A DNA stretch of 64,000 nt from Manis javanica (Eukaryota; Chordata; Mammalia; Pholidota; Manidae), in assembly GCF_040802235.1 (NCBI RefSeq), contig NC_133157.1:91684001-91748000 (forward strand). Reading direction: 5' to 3'. Position numbers and translations under genes: made by a program. Below are positions 50,048-62,237 of the stretch, piece after piece. The number at the start of each line of letters is the position of its first letter. The stretch's first letter is position 1. The notes beneath the pieces were generated by a model. It saw nothing but the letters and a program-made list of their open reading frames with translations, ran no database searches and was not told where the DNA came from.

Positions 50048-53000
50048 CTGCAAGTGAGGGGCACACACTGTGATTCTGAGTGTCCCAAACCATTTGCCTT
50101 CCAAAAAAGAGAGAAAAGGAAGAGAAATTCTACAAATTTGGTAACAGTCAGTGAAAAGTTATGCCAGAAATAAACATATAAAATTTGATAGAAACCATTG
50201 TGGGCCTAGTTCTGCACTTAGAGGTCTGCTGGATTGGCTGCAGGGAACAGTGTGGACCCAGGACACGCTGCCCTCAGACAGACAGAACCCACAGGCTATA
50301 CCGCCAGCCCAAAGCCCTGGGCTCCGCCCCTGTCAGCATAGCTCAGCCGGTGAGAGACCCGGACCCATCTTGGCCGCCCCACCTGCCCCCCCATCTCCCT
50401 GACCAGGCCCATCTCTAGACTTGCCGCTTGGCTGACAGACTCCACGACATGCACCAGGTCCTCTGTCCCTCCATCCCCATAAGCGTGGAAACACGGTCAG
50501 GACCATCACTAGCCAGTTTAAAATGTCCTTCTGATGTGTGGGCCTGACAGAACCCGAGCAGCAGGGTGGGAAACCAGACAAGGTCCAGGCCCAAGATTAG
50601 CTGCAACATCTGTGCTGCCCCTGCTGAGCAGGTAGTCATCCTCATGGTTTTTGAATTTTTCCTAAAAGTGGCAAATTCTTCCTTCTATCTAGACTCTTGC
50701 CTTTCAACTCGAATTTCTTTCTGTTCTGCTTTTCTCTGATGCTAAGGAAAAGTAACTGGCTGCTTACTGTGGCTGTTACTCCCTCAGCCTAACCACTGAG
50801 GCAGGTGTCCAGGGAGAGGGGCTCTGCCTGCTCCTCGCAGTTCCAGCCGCCACCCTCTCCCGAGATTGGACACATTGATCAGCCACATCAGCCCCCACAG
50901 GCACAGTCTGTCCCAGGACTTAGGGGCCTGCCCCTGCCCTCAGGCTCCTCTGTGGAACATCCCTGCCTCAACAAGACCTCCCCTGCCCCATTTAAAGCCC
51001 CAGCACCACTGCCCACACACTGGATACCCCCGTGTCCTGCATGCACTGTGGGACTGGCTCATTTACCATACCTTGTCTATTACCTTCTTGCCCCAGCAGG
51101 ACCGGCTCACACTGCACCCCTCGTGCCTGGAGCAGATCTGCCCCCCTACAAACACCTGCTTTATTAAACGACTGGCAGACAGTCTTTGGAATAACTAAGT
51201 GCATTCTGTGCTTATATGAGTTGCAGCCCAGTGTTACGATGTACTGTTTAACGACTAAAATAATAAAAGTATACCTAGTGCTTTAACTAAATAAATGCAC
51301 TCCTCATTTTTATTTAGGCCTTATCAGCATGTCCCCAATATCCTGGCAAACTACTTCCTATTTGATCCCTCTGACCGTCCTCTTTCCTTTATATAAGGGA
51401 CGTGGGGTACAGTGGATGGCCCCCCATCCTCCTCAGATTGTTACAGCCCTCACAGGAGGGGACTTACTGACAAGAAACATAAAATCTCAAGGAATCTCAT
51501 GGAAAAAAAGTGGGGTCCAGAGAGAGTCCTTCATAAAGAAAGCATCAAATTTAATAAGAAAACAGGGACAAGGGATTATTTACAGTGCACTGATGACAAC
51601 CCCCCATCTGACACTAGCCCAAGGGGCTTCCCATGGTGAGTGCAGAGGCCACACAGGACTGGTGTGACTGTGACACTGCCTGGGCCACAGGAACGGCATT
51701 ACTGTGAAATCACATGAATTACTGACTCCCACGTGGTACCCCTTTGTAGATACAAAAGGAACACTTTGTAGATCACTCAGGCAAATACTAAATTTATAAG
51801 ACTAGTAAATGAACATAAATAAGGAGCTTGCACAGTTCCTTTCATTCACAGAGTGATGATGACAGGGAAACAGAACAGTACAATCCTTTACCCCAGAGGC
51901 TCTTCTGGACCAAACATGAAATAAACACATCTTACAGTGGTTCCCAAAATAATGCTAAAATACATAAACATGAAATCATATTTAAGTATAAATCATGGCG
52001 TTTTAAAGTGTAGCAACCGCGTGCACAAAGTAAGCAGGAAAGCCCACCCTGCAGAACCGCCACGACAGCCTGTCGGGCCCTCAGACTTACTTGTCTGGAG
52101 AGATGAGCTCTTTGGCTACAGGACCCAAGTCACTTTCCAGAAGGTCCCATATGTAGACACAGGATGCATCATCCTGGACCAGAAACACAGCCGGCTGCGT
52201 CAAGTACCACTGCAGGCCTGTGGCAGTGTGATTGCCAGTGTTGCTGTCCCACTGCATGACCGGGCGCTCGGACGTCAGCTGGTGCAGCCGGATGCTCCCA
52301 TCAGAACAGCCAGCCTGCGTGGGGAGGGGACTGCTGATCCCGGCTCGTTTTCCTTTCATCCTCATCTCAGCAGCCAGGGAAATCCCTGAGAGCCTTACCT
52401 CTGCCCTCACCACACAAAGGTGCTCCCCTTGGAGATTCGGGTACACTTGAACCCCTCCCCTTCCCCAAATGGCTGATAATTAATGAATTCAGTAAATACA
52501 TAAACAGTATTTATTTTTAACAAACTTGAATATTGCTGATGTGATCATATGCCATTAAGATGGGCTCCATGGAAGTAAACAAGCCACCTTTTTAGAAAAA
52601 TTACATACACGGGTACCAGTAATGTGGTTAATACTGTCTCCTTGGATTGAAATTTCCACAAAGAAAAACATTTTAGCTCAGAAAGAGACACCTGATGCCA
52701 TTTTCCTCAATATATTTAATCCTTCACATACTCAAAAGCTGCAGAGGCATGAGGCACAATCATGAGTTGTCTGTGTACTCGGGATGGAGCACGTGAGGTC
52801 AAGTGCACCAGGACACCTGGAGCGGGTTTCTGAGCTGGGGAAGCAGGGGGTCCAAGTCACCTGAATCAGAGACATCTGACAGGCAGAGATCAAAGTGCCT
52901 GCACAGCAACCATTTTACTGCCCAGAGCTTGGTTTCCAGGTATTTTTCTCCCTCTAGGAGCCAGGATTCCCTGGAGAAGCAGCTGACTACAGGGCCTACT

Positions 53001-54394
53001 GTACCAGATGGCAAAGAAGGGCTTGTGAGTGACAGCGGAGGACACGCCCCGGACAATGTGAGTAGCAGAATAAGTGATTGAGACCCACCTAAGGGTCAAG
53101 GGCCACATGCCCATTCACATAATAAAGGCAGGCATGTGTGCCTAGGAGTCCAGGGAACAGCTGGCTCCACATGGAGCCTCACTGGGGGCTGGACACCACC
53201 ACCAATGGCAGGCGAGGCTGCCAGTGGCCCCACAAGCAGCAGGACTCCCGACATGCCCATCTGTCCCCATGGGACCCGCATGAGAAAGGCAAGGGTGGGA
53301 CCCACAGCACAGCGCCGGCAGGCACGGGCCAGGGCACAGACCCGGATCTAGCTGTGCGGACCGGCACGTGCATTCAGAGGTGCATCCTATGCCTGTCAGC
53401 AGTGTCGAGGCGGGAGAGCCTGAGGAGATGCCCAGGTCAGAGGGTCCTGAGAAGGCACAGCAGATGCATGAGCTCCTGATGGGACAGAGCTCTGCTCAGA
53501 AAGGATGTCACCTCCGACAGACCTGTGGGGGACAGGACCACAGATGCAGAGGGTGGTCCTGCTCTGAGGACACCGACACCAATCTGTTCAGGGTGGACCT
53601 GTAAACCCACCCACAGAGGGACAGGATGGAACCAGGTGGCAAACATGTGGCATGTGGGGAGCCTGCATGGAGGGTAGGCAGAGAACTGGACTGCCGTAGC
53701 TTTCCTATGAGCCTGAAATTATGTCAAAATAAAATGTTTTAACAGCTGATCCATCCCATAGCTGTGTGAAGGACCTGCACTGACCGCACAGGTGGTCCTC
53801 AGAGGAGCAAGGTGTGCAGGTGTGTCCCACACGCACTGCTGATGACTGACTTCTAAAACCCCAACAGATGGCCAGGTGCTGTGCTGCCCCAATAGAGCTG
53901 GTGCTTTAAAACAGACTTTCTTACCAGGAATACTCCAAATACAGGTTCTCCAAATGGCGAAAAGGCAATCGCATTCACCTTCACTGGTCTCACACTGCGC
54001 TGCTGGGGCATGAACAGTCTGGGAGACACTCTCAGATCCTGTCTGGTGCCATGCCTTACAAGGCCCTAGGGGTGGGAGATGCAAAGGTGACTAAGGAAAA
54101 GGTTAGGGGAGAGGCTGGATAAAGCTATTATTCCTGATGCAATTTAAACAAGATTATAATAAAAGTAAAGAGTAGGTTAACCTTTAGTGAAGATATTCGC
54201 CAGGCAACTCAAAGAATGAGTTAAAGAGTAGAATTTAAAATATCTATGGAGTAGAATTTTTAAATTCTAAATATTTAAAAGATGTGGCACTCACCACGTC
54301 TGTGCCAACAATAAAGTGATTAGGATCTGAAGGTAGGAATTTAACATTCAGTGTTTGGGTGGTCCCCCAAAACTCATCATCTTCATGGGAAAGG
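49873..54394 (-). CDS. DYNC2I1: DYNC2I1 (WDR60), last four exons, partial gene
   Basis: DYNC2I1 is an intermediate chain of cytoplasmic dynein-2, the motor for retrograde intraflagellar transport in cilia; its C-terminal WD40 propeller binds the dynein-2 heavy chain. Four minus-strand exons (54394-54295, 54065-53925, 52314-52091, 50047-49873) join in frame and match the end of the human protein, with segments [55 protein letters not shown] and [20 protein letters not shown]. All splice sites are GT-AG. The remaining 5' exons lie beyond the right edge. The gene is convergent with VIPR2, as in human. A full-length L1 occupies the intron upstream of exon 54394. The coding sequence looks functional, with a 3-residue insertion and a slightly early stop relative to the human protein as I remember it. 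Confidence 0.92.
50048..52090 (-). other. DYNC2I1 last intron
   Basis: A 2-kb intron with GTAAGT donor and CACTTGCAG acceptor. No exon or clear repeat is recognised within it. Confidence 0.65.
52091..52314 (-). CDS. DYNC2I1: DYNC2I1 penultimate exon
   Basis: 224 bp between CCCCACGCAG and GACAA|GTAAGT. It reads [20 protein letters not shown], then a blade with [20 protein letters not shown] and [13 protein letters not shown]. Conserved WD40 signatures ([15 protein letters not shown]) are clear. Confidence 0.93.
52315..53924 (-). other. DYNC2I1 second-last intron
   Basis: A 1.6-kb intron with GTAAGA donor. Its segment at about 53660-53745 resembles the A-rich 3' end of an old L1 on the plus strand (AAATTATGTCAAAATAAAA). 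Otherwise no feature is seen. Confidence 0.6.
53925..54065 (-). CDS. DYNC2I1: DYNC2I1 third-last exon
   Basis: 141 bp (47 codons) between CCACCCCTAG and CTG|GTAAGA. It reads [20 protein letters not shown] and on to [20 protein letters not shown]. The end differs from the human GEPIFL by three extra residues, apparently from a 9-bp duplication of a GTATTY-GGA-type unit just before the donor. The frame is preserved. Confidence 0.9.
54295..54394 (-). CDS. DYNC2I1: DYNC2I1 fourth-last exon
   Basis: 100 bp after a TTTTTTTCAG acceptor and before GTG|GTGAGT. One base completes the upstream codon, then it reads [20 protein letters not shown] and [13 protein letters not shown], a WD40 blade strongly conserved with human. 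Confidence 0.92.
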
Positions 54395-54626
54395 CTGAAA
54401 AAAATAGCAAAGATGAACAGACAGTTTTAAAACCATGAGGATAATGACACTTAACATGCTTTCATCACTTCTCATGAGATACATGACAAGAGGCCTTTCA
54501 CATTGCCTCTGAGGTCCTGGCTCCATTTTCTGTTTCTTTTTATATTACTGAGCTCTTGATAATTTCTCAAGCTCTATTTTCCCATTCACTAATTCTTTAG
54601 CTATGTCTAATCTGCTACTTAATCAC

Positions 54627-54638
54627 CCACTAACTTTT
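54627..54638 (+). repeat. Left target-site duplication of the L1
   Basis: CCACTAACTTTT, adjoining the element's poly(A) end. It matches the copy at 62950-62961 exactly. The terminal T bases merge with the T run, so true length is 10-12 bp. Confidence 0.9.
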
Positions 54639-54652
54639 TTTTTTTTTTTTTT

Positions 54653-56818
54653 GAGAGGGCATCTCTCATATTTATTGATCAAATGGTTGTTAACAACAAT
54701 AAAAATCAGTATAGGGGGGTCAACGCTCAATGTACAATCATTAATCCATCTCAAGCCTAATTCTCGTCAGTCTCCAATCTTCTGAAGCATAACGAACAAG
54801 TTCTTACATGGTGAACGAATTCTTACATAGTGAATAAATTCTTACATGGTGAACAGTACAAGGGCAGTCATCACAGAAACTTTCGGTTTTGATCATGCAA
54901 TATGACCTATAAACAATCAGGTCAAATATGAATATTCATTTGATTTTTGTACTTAATTTATATGTTGATCCCACATTTCTCCTATTATTATTATTATTTT
55001 TATTTTTAATAAAATGCTGAAGTGGTAGGTAGATGCAAGATAAAGGTAGAAAACATAGTTTAGTGCTGTAAGAAGGCAAATGTAGATGATCAGATGATCA
55101 GGTGTGTGCCTATGGACTAAGTATTAATCCAGGCTAGACAAGGGCAGCAAGACATCCACGGATGCAGAAGATTTCTCTCAAAGCAGGGGGGGTGAGGTTC
55201 TGAGCCTCACCTCTGTTGATCCCCAAATTCTCACCTGATGGCCCCCCTGCGACTGTGCTTGTCTTAGGTTGTTCCTCCCTTGAGGAATCTTACCCGTCTC
55301 TGGCTAACCAGTCATCTTCTGGGGCCATACAGGGAAATGTAAAGTTGGTAAGTGAGAGAGAAGCCATATTGTTTGCAAAGGTTAGCTTTTTACTTCTTTG
55401 CAGATTTATGCCCTGTGGCTTCTATGCCCAGCACTTGTCTCGAGGTATCTTTACCACCTGGAGGAATTATGATGCTTGGTAAATTCGATATGAGGTACAA
55501 ATTCTATTTAAGGGTTGTAATTAGGAAGGAAGAAGAAAAGCTATAGATGTAGCATATGAAGGAAACTTGGGAGGATTGATTATTTCTTTGACATATCTTC
55601 TTGTAGAGTACCTTAAGTATGTATAGGTTTTAAACTACTAACTAATTTGTACACACATATTAACATAATAGGAATACGGTGACATAAACAAAGCAAATCT
55701 ATAATTACCATCCATCTCCAGTGAAGACAAGACCTAGGCATTTTTGAAAATTTATCTATGATATGATGGATATTGTCCAACTGTACTTGAACCATCAGAC
55801 AAATTAAAGCAGCCCATTTCTGGGATCTGTTCACATCCCATATGTTCTTTTAACCATAGATAGTCTATAGTCATGAGATTTTGGAGTGCTACACCTTGCA
55901 CCCCTCCCAACTCCTGGTTGAGTTCCAACAGTACAGATCCGGTCAATTCGTTGTCTCACTGTATGCACATGCCAGCCTAGACATCTCCCTCCTCATTCTT
56001 ATGGCAAGTCCAGGAGACGGTGGGCTGGATGCAGCCACAACCGCAGCATCGTCCGGATCCCTGTGGAGGCTTTTTGATGATCATCCCCCGGCACAGGTCC
56101 TCCACAGAGTGCTGATGCCAGAAGCTCCTCCTCATATGGTATCTTAGTTCATTTTCTGGGTATCCAAGCTAGGCCTTGATCTTCTGCATAGAAACAAACA
56201 GACCCTTTGCCCACACTTTGACATGCCCTCTATACCACTGTGCAGAACTCATTGGAGGTCAGCACACAGTAACTGCTTTTTTTTTTTTTTTTTAATTAAG
56301 AGAAAGGAATATTATCAGAAAAGAGTACCTCCATAGCTGATCATCTGACACCCTTTAAGTGATCAACATTAAGGATATTTAAAGCATGCGTTGATCTTTG
56401 ATTTACCAATAGTTTTATCCTGTTAAGGAGTAATCCCCCTTTTCTTTCTTTCTTTCTTTTCTTTTTTTTTTTTTTTAATTTTTAATCTACACTTACATGA
56501 AGAATACTAAGTTTACTATGCTCTCCCCTATATCAGGTCCCCCCTAACAACCACATTACGGTTACTGTCCATCAGCTTAGCAAAATGTTGTAGAGTCACT
56601 ACTTGTCCTCTCTGTGTTGTGCAGCCCACCCTCCCCTTTCTCCCTCCCCCACCATGCATGCTAATCTTAATACCCCCCTTCTTCTTCCCCCCCCTTATCC
56701 CTCCCTGCCCACCCATCCTCCCCAGTTCCTTTCCCTTTGGTACCTGTTAGTCCATTTTTGGGTTCTGTAATTCCACTGCTGTTTTGTTCCTTCAGTTTTT
56801 CCTTTGTTCCTATACTCC
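54653..56818 (-). other. L1 3'UTR
   Basis: A 2.2-kb 3'UTR, much longer than in human L1. Just after ORF2 (56818-56500) is the G-rich polypurine tract typical of L1s. An A-rich/GAAA run follows at about 56445-56480, and another A run at 56277-56295. A further 1.6 kb without coding potential leads to the tail. The A runs suggest that the distal part was added to an older, shorter L1 end. Confidence 0.8.
54671..54676 (-). terminator. L1 polyadenylation signal
   Basis: AATAAA on the minus strand, about 18 bp before the poly(A) tail. Being in sense orientation within DYNC2I1, it could also cause some premature polyadenylation of that gene. Confidence 0.8.
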
Positions 56819-59800
56819 TCAGATGAGTGAAATCATTTGGTATTTCTCTTTCTCCGCTTGGCTTATTTCGCTGAGCATAATACTCTCCAGCTCCATCCAT
56901 GTTGCTGCAAATGGTTGGATTTTTCCACTTCTTATGGCTGAGTAGTATTCCTTTGTGTATATGTACCACATCTTCTTTATCCATTCATCTACCGATGGAC
57001 ATTTAGGTTGCTTCCAATTCTTGGCTATTGTAAATAGTGCTGCGATAAACATAGGAGTGCATCTGTCTTTCTCAAACTTGATTGCTGCGTTCTTAGGGTA
57101 AATTCCTAGGAGTGGAATTCCTGGGTCAAATGGTAGGTCTGTTTTGAGCATTTTGATGCACCTCCATACTGCTTTCCACAATGGTTGAACTAATTTACAT
57201 TCCCACCAGCAGTGTAGGAGGGTTCCCCTTTCTCCACAGCCTCGCCAACATTTGTTGTTGTTTGTCTTTTGGTTGGCAGCTATCCTTACTGGTGTGAGGT
57301 GATACCTCATTGTAGTTTTAATTTGCATTTCTCTGATAATTAGCGATGTGGAGCATGTTTTCATGTGTCTCTTGGCCATCTGTATTTCTTTTTTGGAGAA
57401 CTGTCTGTTCAGTTCCTCTGCCCATTTTTTAATTGGGTTATTTGTTTTTTGTTTGTTGAGGTGTGTGAGCTCTTTATATATTCTGGACGTCAAGCCTTTA
57501 TCGGATCTGTCATTTTCAAATATATTCTCCCATACTGTAGGGTTCCTTTTTGTTCTATTGATGGTGTCTTTCGCTGTACAGAAGCTTTTCAGCTTGATAT
57601 AGTCCCACTTGCTCATTTTTGCTGTTGTTTTCCTTGCCCGGGGAGATATGTTCAAGAAGAGATCACTCATGTTTATGTCTAAGAGGTTTTTGCCTATGTT
57701 TTTTTCCAAGAGTTTAATGGTTTCATGACTTACATTCAGGTCTTTGATCCATTTTGAGTTTACCTTTGTATATGGGGTTAGACAATGGTCCAGTTTCATT
57801 CTCCTACATGTAGCTGTCCAGTTTTGCCAGCACCATCTGTTGAAGAGACTGTCATTTTGCCATTGTATGTCCATGGCTCCTTTATCAAATATTAATTGAC
57901 CATATATGTTTGGGTTAATTTCTGGGGTCTCTAATCTGTTCCACTGGTCTGTGGCTCTGTTCTTGTGCCAGTACCAAATTGTCTTGATTACTATGGCTTT
58001 GTAGTAGAGCTTGAAGTTGGGGAGTGAGATCCCCCCTACTTTATTCTTCTTTTTCAGGATTGCTTTGGCTATTCGGGGTCTTTGGTGTTTCCATATGAAT
58101 TTTTGAATTATTTGTTCCAATTCCTTGAAGAATGTTGCTGGTAATTTGAGAGGGATTGCATCAAATCTGTATATTGCTTTGGGCAGGATGGCCATTTTGA
58201 CGATATTAATTCTTCCTAGCCACGAGCATGGGATGATTTTCCATCTGTTAGTGTCCCCTTTAATTTCTCTTAAGAGTGACTTGTAGTTTTCAGAGTATAA
58301 GTCTTTCACTTCTTTGGTTAGGTTTATTCCTAGGTATTTTATTCTTTTTGATGCAATGGTGAATGGAATTGTTTTCCTGATTTCTCTTTCTATTGATTCG
58401 TTGTTAGTGTATAGGAAAGCTACAGATTTCTGTGTGTTAATTTTGTATCCTGCAACTTTGCTGTATTCCGATATCAGTTCTAGTAGTTTTGGAGTGGAGT
58501 CTTTAGGGTTTTTTATGTACAGTATCATATCATCTGTAAATAGTGACAGTTTAACTTCTTCTTTACCAATCTGGATTCCTTGTATTTCTTTGTTTTGTCT
58601 GATTGCCGTGGCTAGGACCTCCAGTACTATGTTAAATAACAGTGGGGAGAGTGGGCATCCCTGTCTGGTTCCCGATCTCAGTGGAAATGCTTTCAGCTTC
58701 TCGCTGTTCAGTATAATGCTGGCTGTGGGTTTATCATATATGGCCTTTATTATGTTGAGGTACTTGCCCTCTATTCCCATTTTGCTGAGAGTTTTTATCA
58801 TGAATGGATGTTGAATTTTGTCAAATGCTTTTTCAGCATCTATGGAGATGATCATGTGGTTTTTGTCTTTCTTTTTGTTGATGTGGTGGATGATGTTGAT
58901 GGATTTTCGAATGTTGTACCATCCTTGCATCCCTGGGATGAACCCCACTTGGTCATGGTGTATGATCCTTTTGATATACTGTTGAATTCTGTTTGCTAAT
59001 ATTTTATTGAGTATTTTTGCATCTACATTCATCAGGGATATTGGTCTGTAATTTTCTTTTTTGGTGGGGTCTTTGCCTGGTTTTGGTATTAGGGTGATGT
59101 TGGCCTCATAGAATGAGTTTGGGAGTATTCCCTCTTCTTCTATTTTGTGGAACACTTTAAGGAGAATGGGTATTATGTCTTCTCTGTGTGTCTGATAAAA
59201 TTCCGAGGTAAATCCGTCCGGCCCCGGGGTTTTGTTCTTGGGTAGTTTTTTGATTACTGTTTCAATTTCTTTGCTTGTAATTGGTTTGTTTAACTTTTGT
59301 GTTTCTTCCTTGGTCAGTCTTGGGAGGTTGTATTTTTCTAGGAAGTTGTCCATTTCTTCTAGGTTTTCCAGCTTGTTGGCGTATAGGTTTTCATAGTAGT
59401 CTTTAATAATTCTTTGTATTTCTGTGGAGTCTGTCGTGATTTTTCCATTCTCATTTCTGATTATGTTGATTTGTGTTGACTCTCTTTTTCTCTTAATAAG
59501 TTGGGCTAGAGGCTTATCTATTTTGTTTATTTTCTCAAAGAACCAGCTCTTGGTTTCGTTGATTTTTGCTAGTGTTTTATTCTTCTCAATTTTGTTTATT
59601 TCTTCTCTGATCTTTATTGTGTCCCTCCTTCTGCTGACTTTAGGCCTCCTTTGTTCTTCTTTTTCCAGTTTTAATAATTGTGATGTTAGACTATTCATTT
59701 GGGATTGTTCTTCCTTCTTCAAGTGTGCCTGGATTGCTATATACTTTCCTCTTAAGACTGCTTTCGCTGCATCCCACAGAAGTTGGGGCTTAGTGTTGTT

Positions 59801-60661
59801 GTTGTCATTTGTTTCTATATATTCCTTGATCTCTATTTTGATTTGTTCATTGATCCATTGATTATTTAGTAGCATGTTGTTAAGCCTCCATGTGTTTGTG
59901 AGCCTTTTTGTTTTCTTTGTAGAATTTATTTCTACTTTCATACCTTTGTGGTCTGAAAAATTGCTTGGTAGAATTTCAATATTTTGGAATTTACTGAGGC
60001 TCTTTCTGTGAGCTAGTATGTGGTCTATTCTGGAGAATGTTCCATGTGCACTTGAGAAGAATGTATATCCTGTTGCTTTTGGATGTAGAGTTCTATAGAT
60101 GTCTATTAGGTCCATCTGTTCTAGTGTGTTGTTCAGTGCCTGTGTGTCTTTACTTATTTTCTGCCCGGTGGATCTATCCTTTGGGGTGAGTGGTGTGTTG
60201 AAGTCTCCTACAATGAATGCATTGCAGTCTATTTCCCTCTTTAGTTCTGTTAGTATTTGCTTCACATATGCTGGTGCTCCTGTATTGGGTGCATATATAT
60301 TTAGAATGGTTATATCCTCTTGTTGGACTGAGCCCTTTATCATTATGTAGTGGCCTTCTTTATCTCTTGTTACTTTCCTTGTTTTGAAGTCTATTTTGTC
60401 TGATATTAGTACTGCAACCCCTGCTTTCTTCTCACTGTTGTTTGCCTGAAATATGTTTTTCCATCCCTTGACTTTTAGTCTATGCTTATCTTTGGGTTTA
60501 AGGTGAGTTTCTTGTAAGCAGCATATAGATGGGTCTTGCTTTTTTATCCATTCTATTACTCTATGTCTTTTGATTGGTGCATTAAGTCCATTTACATTTA
60601 GGGTGACTATTGAGAGATATGTACTTATTGCCATTGCAGGCTTTAGATTCGTGGTTACCAA
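56819..60661 (-). CDS. L1 ORF2 protein (endonuclease-reverse transcriptase, 1280 aa)
   Basis: The enzyme of target-primed reverse transcription. Residues 1-250 form the APE-like endonuclease, with Asn22 in LNVNGLN and Glu51 in QETHL matching the human catalytic N14 and E43, then GDFNTPL and [10 protein letters not shown]. The reverse transcriptase follows, with [42 protein letters not shown] and [13 protein letters not shown]. The active-site motif is F708-T-D710-D711, where mammalian L1s usually have FADD. The C-terminal Cys-rich motif [19 protein letters not shown] is complete. Length is close to human ORF2p (1275 aa), with no stop or frameshift. An internal Met at residue 10 is an alternative start. 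Whether the FTDD change is tolerated is not known to me. Confidence 0.96.
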   Translation of the reverse strand: MVTTNLKPAMAISTYLSIVTLNVNGLNAPIKRHRVIEWIKKQDPSICCLQETHLKPKDKHRLKVKGWKNIFQANNSEKKAGVAVLISDKIDFKTRKVTRDKEGHYIMIKGSVQQEDITILNIYAPNTGAPAYVKQILTELKREIDCNAFIVGDFNTPLTPKDRSTGQKISKDTQALNNTLEQMDLIDIYRTLHPKATGYTFFSSAHGTFSRIDHILAHRKSLSKFQNIEILPSNFSDHKGMKVEINSTKKTKRLTNTWRLNNMLLNNQWINEQIKIEIKEYIETNDNNNTKPQLLWDAAKAVLRGKYIAIQAHLKKEEQSQMNSLTSQLLKLEKEEQRRPKVSRRRDTIKIREEINKIEKNKTLAKINETKSWFFEKINKIDKPLAQLIKRKRESTQINIIRNENGKITTDSTEIQRIIKDYYENLYANKLENLEEMDNFLEKYNLPRLTKEETQKLNKPITSKEIETVIKKLPKNKTPGPDGFTSEFYQTHREDIIPILLKVFHKIEEEGILPNSFYEANITLIPKPGKDPTKKENYRPISLMNVDAKILNKILANRIQQYIKRIIHHDQVGFIPGMQGWYNIRKSINIIHHINKKKDKNHMIISIDAEKAFDKIQHPFMIKTLSKMGIEGKYLNIIKAIYDKPTASIILNSEKLKAFPLRSGTRQGCPLSPLLFNIVLEVLATAIRQNKEIQGIQIGKEEVKLSLFTDDMILYIKNPKDSTPKLLELISEYSKVAGYKINTQKSVAFLYTNNESIEREIRKTIPFTIASKRIKYLGINLTKEVKDLYSENYKSLLREIKGDTNRWKIIPCSWLGRINIVKMAILPKAIYRFDAIPLKLPATFFKELEQIIQKFIWKHQRPRIAKAILKKKNKVGGISLPNFKLYYKAIVIKTIWYWHKNRATDQWNRLETPEINPNIYGQLIFDKGAMDIQWQNDSLFNRWCWQNWTATCRRMKLDHCLTPYTKVNSKWIKDLNVSHETIKLLEKNIGKNLLDINMSDLFLNISPRARKTTAKMSKWDYIKLKSFCTAKDTINRTKRNPTVWENIFENDRSDKGLTSRIYKELTHLNKQKTNNPIKKWAEELNRQFSKKEIQMAKRHMKTCSTSLIIREMQIKTTMRYHLTPVRIAANQKTNNNKCWRGCGERGTLLHCWWECKLVQPLWKAVWRCIKMLKTDLPFDPGIPLLGIYPKNAAIKFEKDRCTPMFIAALFTIAKNWKQPKCPSVDEWIKKMWYIYTKEYYSAIRSGKIQPFAATWMELESIMLSEISQAEKEKYQMISLI

Positions 60662-60829
60662 AGGTTCAAGGTTAGCTTCTTTAGTATCTTACTGCCTAAC
60701 TTAGCTCGCTTATTGAGCTGTTGTATACACTGTCTGGAGATTCTTTTCTTCTCTCCCTTCTTATTCCTCCTCCTCCATTCTTCATATGTTGTGTGTTTTG
60801 TTCTGTGCTCTTTTTAGGGGTGCTCCCAT

Positions 60830-61753
60830 CTAGAGCAGTCCCTGTAGGATGCCCTGTAGAGGTGGTTTGTGGGAAGCAAATTCCCTCAGCTTTTGCTTGT
60901 CTGGGAATTGTTTAATCCCACCATCATATTTAAATGATAGTCGTGCTGGATACAGTATCCTTGGTTCAAGGCCCTTCTGTTTCATTGCATTAAGTATATC
61001 ATGCCATTCTCTTCTGGCCTGTAGGGTTTCTGTTGAGAAGTCTGATGTTAGCCTGATTGGTTTTCCTTTATAGGTGACCTTTTTCTCTCTAGCTGCCTTT
61101 AAAACTCTTTCCTTGTCCTTGATCCTTGCCATTTTAATTACTATGTGTCTTGGTGTTGTCCTCCTTGGATCCTTTCTGTTGGGGGTTCTGTGTAATTCCA
61201 TGGTCTGTTCGATTATTTCCTCCCCCAGTTTGGGGAAGTTTTCAGCAATTATTTCTTCAAAGACACTTTCTATCCCTTTTCCTCTTTCTTCCTCTTCTGG
61301 TATCCCTATAATACGAATGTTATTCCTTTTGTATTGGTCATATATTTCTCTTAGTGTTGTTTCATTCCTGGAGATCCTTTTATCTCTCTCTATGTCAGCT
61401 TCTATACGTTCCTGTTCTCTGGCTTCTATTCCTTCAATGGCCTCTTGCATCTTATCCATTCTGCTTATAAATCCTTCCAGGGATTGTTTCACTTCTGTGA
61501 TCTCTTTCCTGACATCTGTGATCTCCTTCCGGACTTCATCCCACTGCTCTTGCATTTTTCTCTGCATCTCATCCCACTGCTCTTGCATTTTTCTCTGCAT
61601 CTCATCCCATTGCTCTTGCATTTTTCTCTGCATCTCTGTCAGCATGTTCATGATTTTTATTTTGAATTCTTTTTCAGGAAGACTAGTTAGGTCTGTCTCC
61701 TTCTCAGGTGTTGTCTCTGTGATCTTTGTCTGCCTGTAGTTTTGTCTTTTCAT
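60830..61753 (-). CDS. L1 ORF1 protein (307 aa)
   Basis: An RNA-binding chaperone that coats L1 RNA in the cytoplasmic ribonucleoprotein. Residues 1-40 form a charged N-terminus. Residues 41-73 are three exact copies of MQRKMQEQWDE, followed by VRKEITDVRKEITEV, together a coiled coil for trimerisation. An RRM begins near NNIRIIGIPEEEERGKGIE, and the C-terminal domain has RHIVIKMARIKDKERVL, YKGKPIRLTSDFSTETLQAR and RILYPARLSFKYDGGIKQF. The frame is uninterrupted and somewhat shorter than human ORF1p (338 aa). It is followed by a 168-bp spacer before ORF2. Confidence 0.95.
   Translation of the reverse strand: MKRQNYRQTKITETTPEKETDLTSLPEKEFKIKIMNMLTEMQRKMQEQWDEMQRKMQEQWDEMQRKMQEQWDEVRKEITDVRKEITEVKQSLEGFISRMDKMQEAIEGIEAREQERIEADIERDKRISRNETTLREIYDQYKRNNIRIIGIPEEEERGKGIESVFEEIIAENFPKLGEEIIEQTMELHRTPNRKDPRRTTPRHIVIKMARIKDKERVLKAAREKKVTYKGKPIRLTSDFSTETLQARREWHDILNAMKQKGLEPRILYPARLSFKYDGGIKQFPDKQKLREFASHKPPLQGILQGLL
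61535..61633 (-). repeat. 33-bp triplication in L1 ORF1 coiled coil
   Basis: Three adjacent 33-bp units (61535-61567, 61568-61600, 61601-61633) differ by about one base each and encode MQRKMQEQWDE three times. Eleven residues equal one and a half heptads, so copy number alters coiled-coil register and length. Near identity implies recent expansion. Confidence 0.95.
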
Positions 61754-62237
61754 GGTGATAGAGATAGTTTGCAGAGCTGGTACAAGTGACCGCTGGAAGA
61801 GCTTCCCTTCTTGTTGGTTTGTAGCCTTTTCCTGGGAGACTAGCGACCTCTAGTAGCTTGTTCTGGGCAGCTGTGCGCAGACAGGGCTTCTGCTTCCTGC
61901 CTAGTTGCTTTGGGGTTTATCTCCGCTGTTGCTGTGGGCTTGGCCTGGCTGGGGCTGTTCCTCCAAAATGGTGGAGCCCCGTTGGAAGGGGAGCGGCCAG
62001 GAGGCTATTTATCTCCGTAAGGGGCCTCTGTGCTCCCTGCTGCCCAGTGGGTTAGAGTGCCCAGAGATCCCCAGATTCCCTGCCTCTGGTCTAAGTGACC
62101 TGTCCTGCCCCTTTAAGACTTCCAAAAAGCACTCTCCAAACCAAAACAACAACAGCAACAATGAGAGAGGGAACAGAAAGAAAGAAAAAAAAAAAAAAAA
62201 GGAAAAAACAAGCGATTTTTTTTTTTTTTTTTTTTTT

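Noticed and set aside
58314..58814. Plus-strand hydrophobic frames over the L1 (also 59424-59861 and 61074-61739)
   Set aside because: They are antisense shadows of L1 ORF2 and ORF1; hydrophobicity comes from reading Lys/Asn-rich codons backwards.
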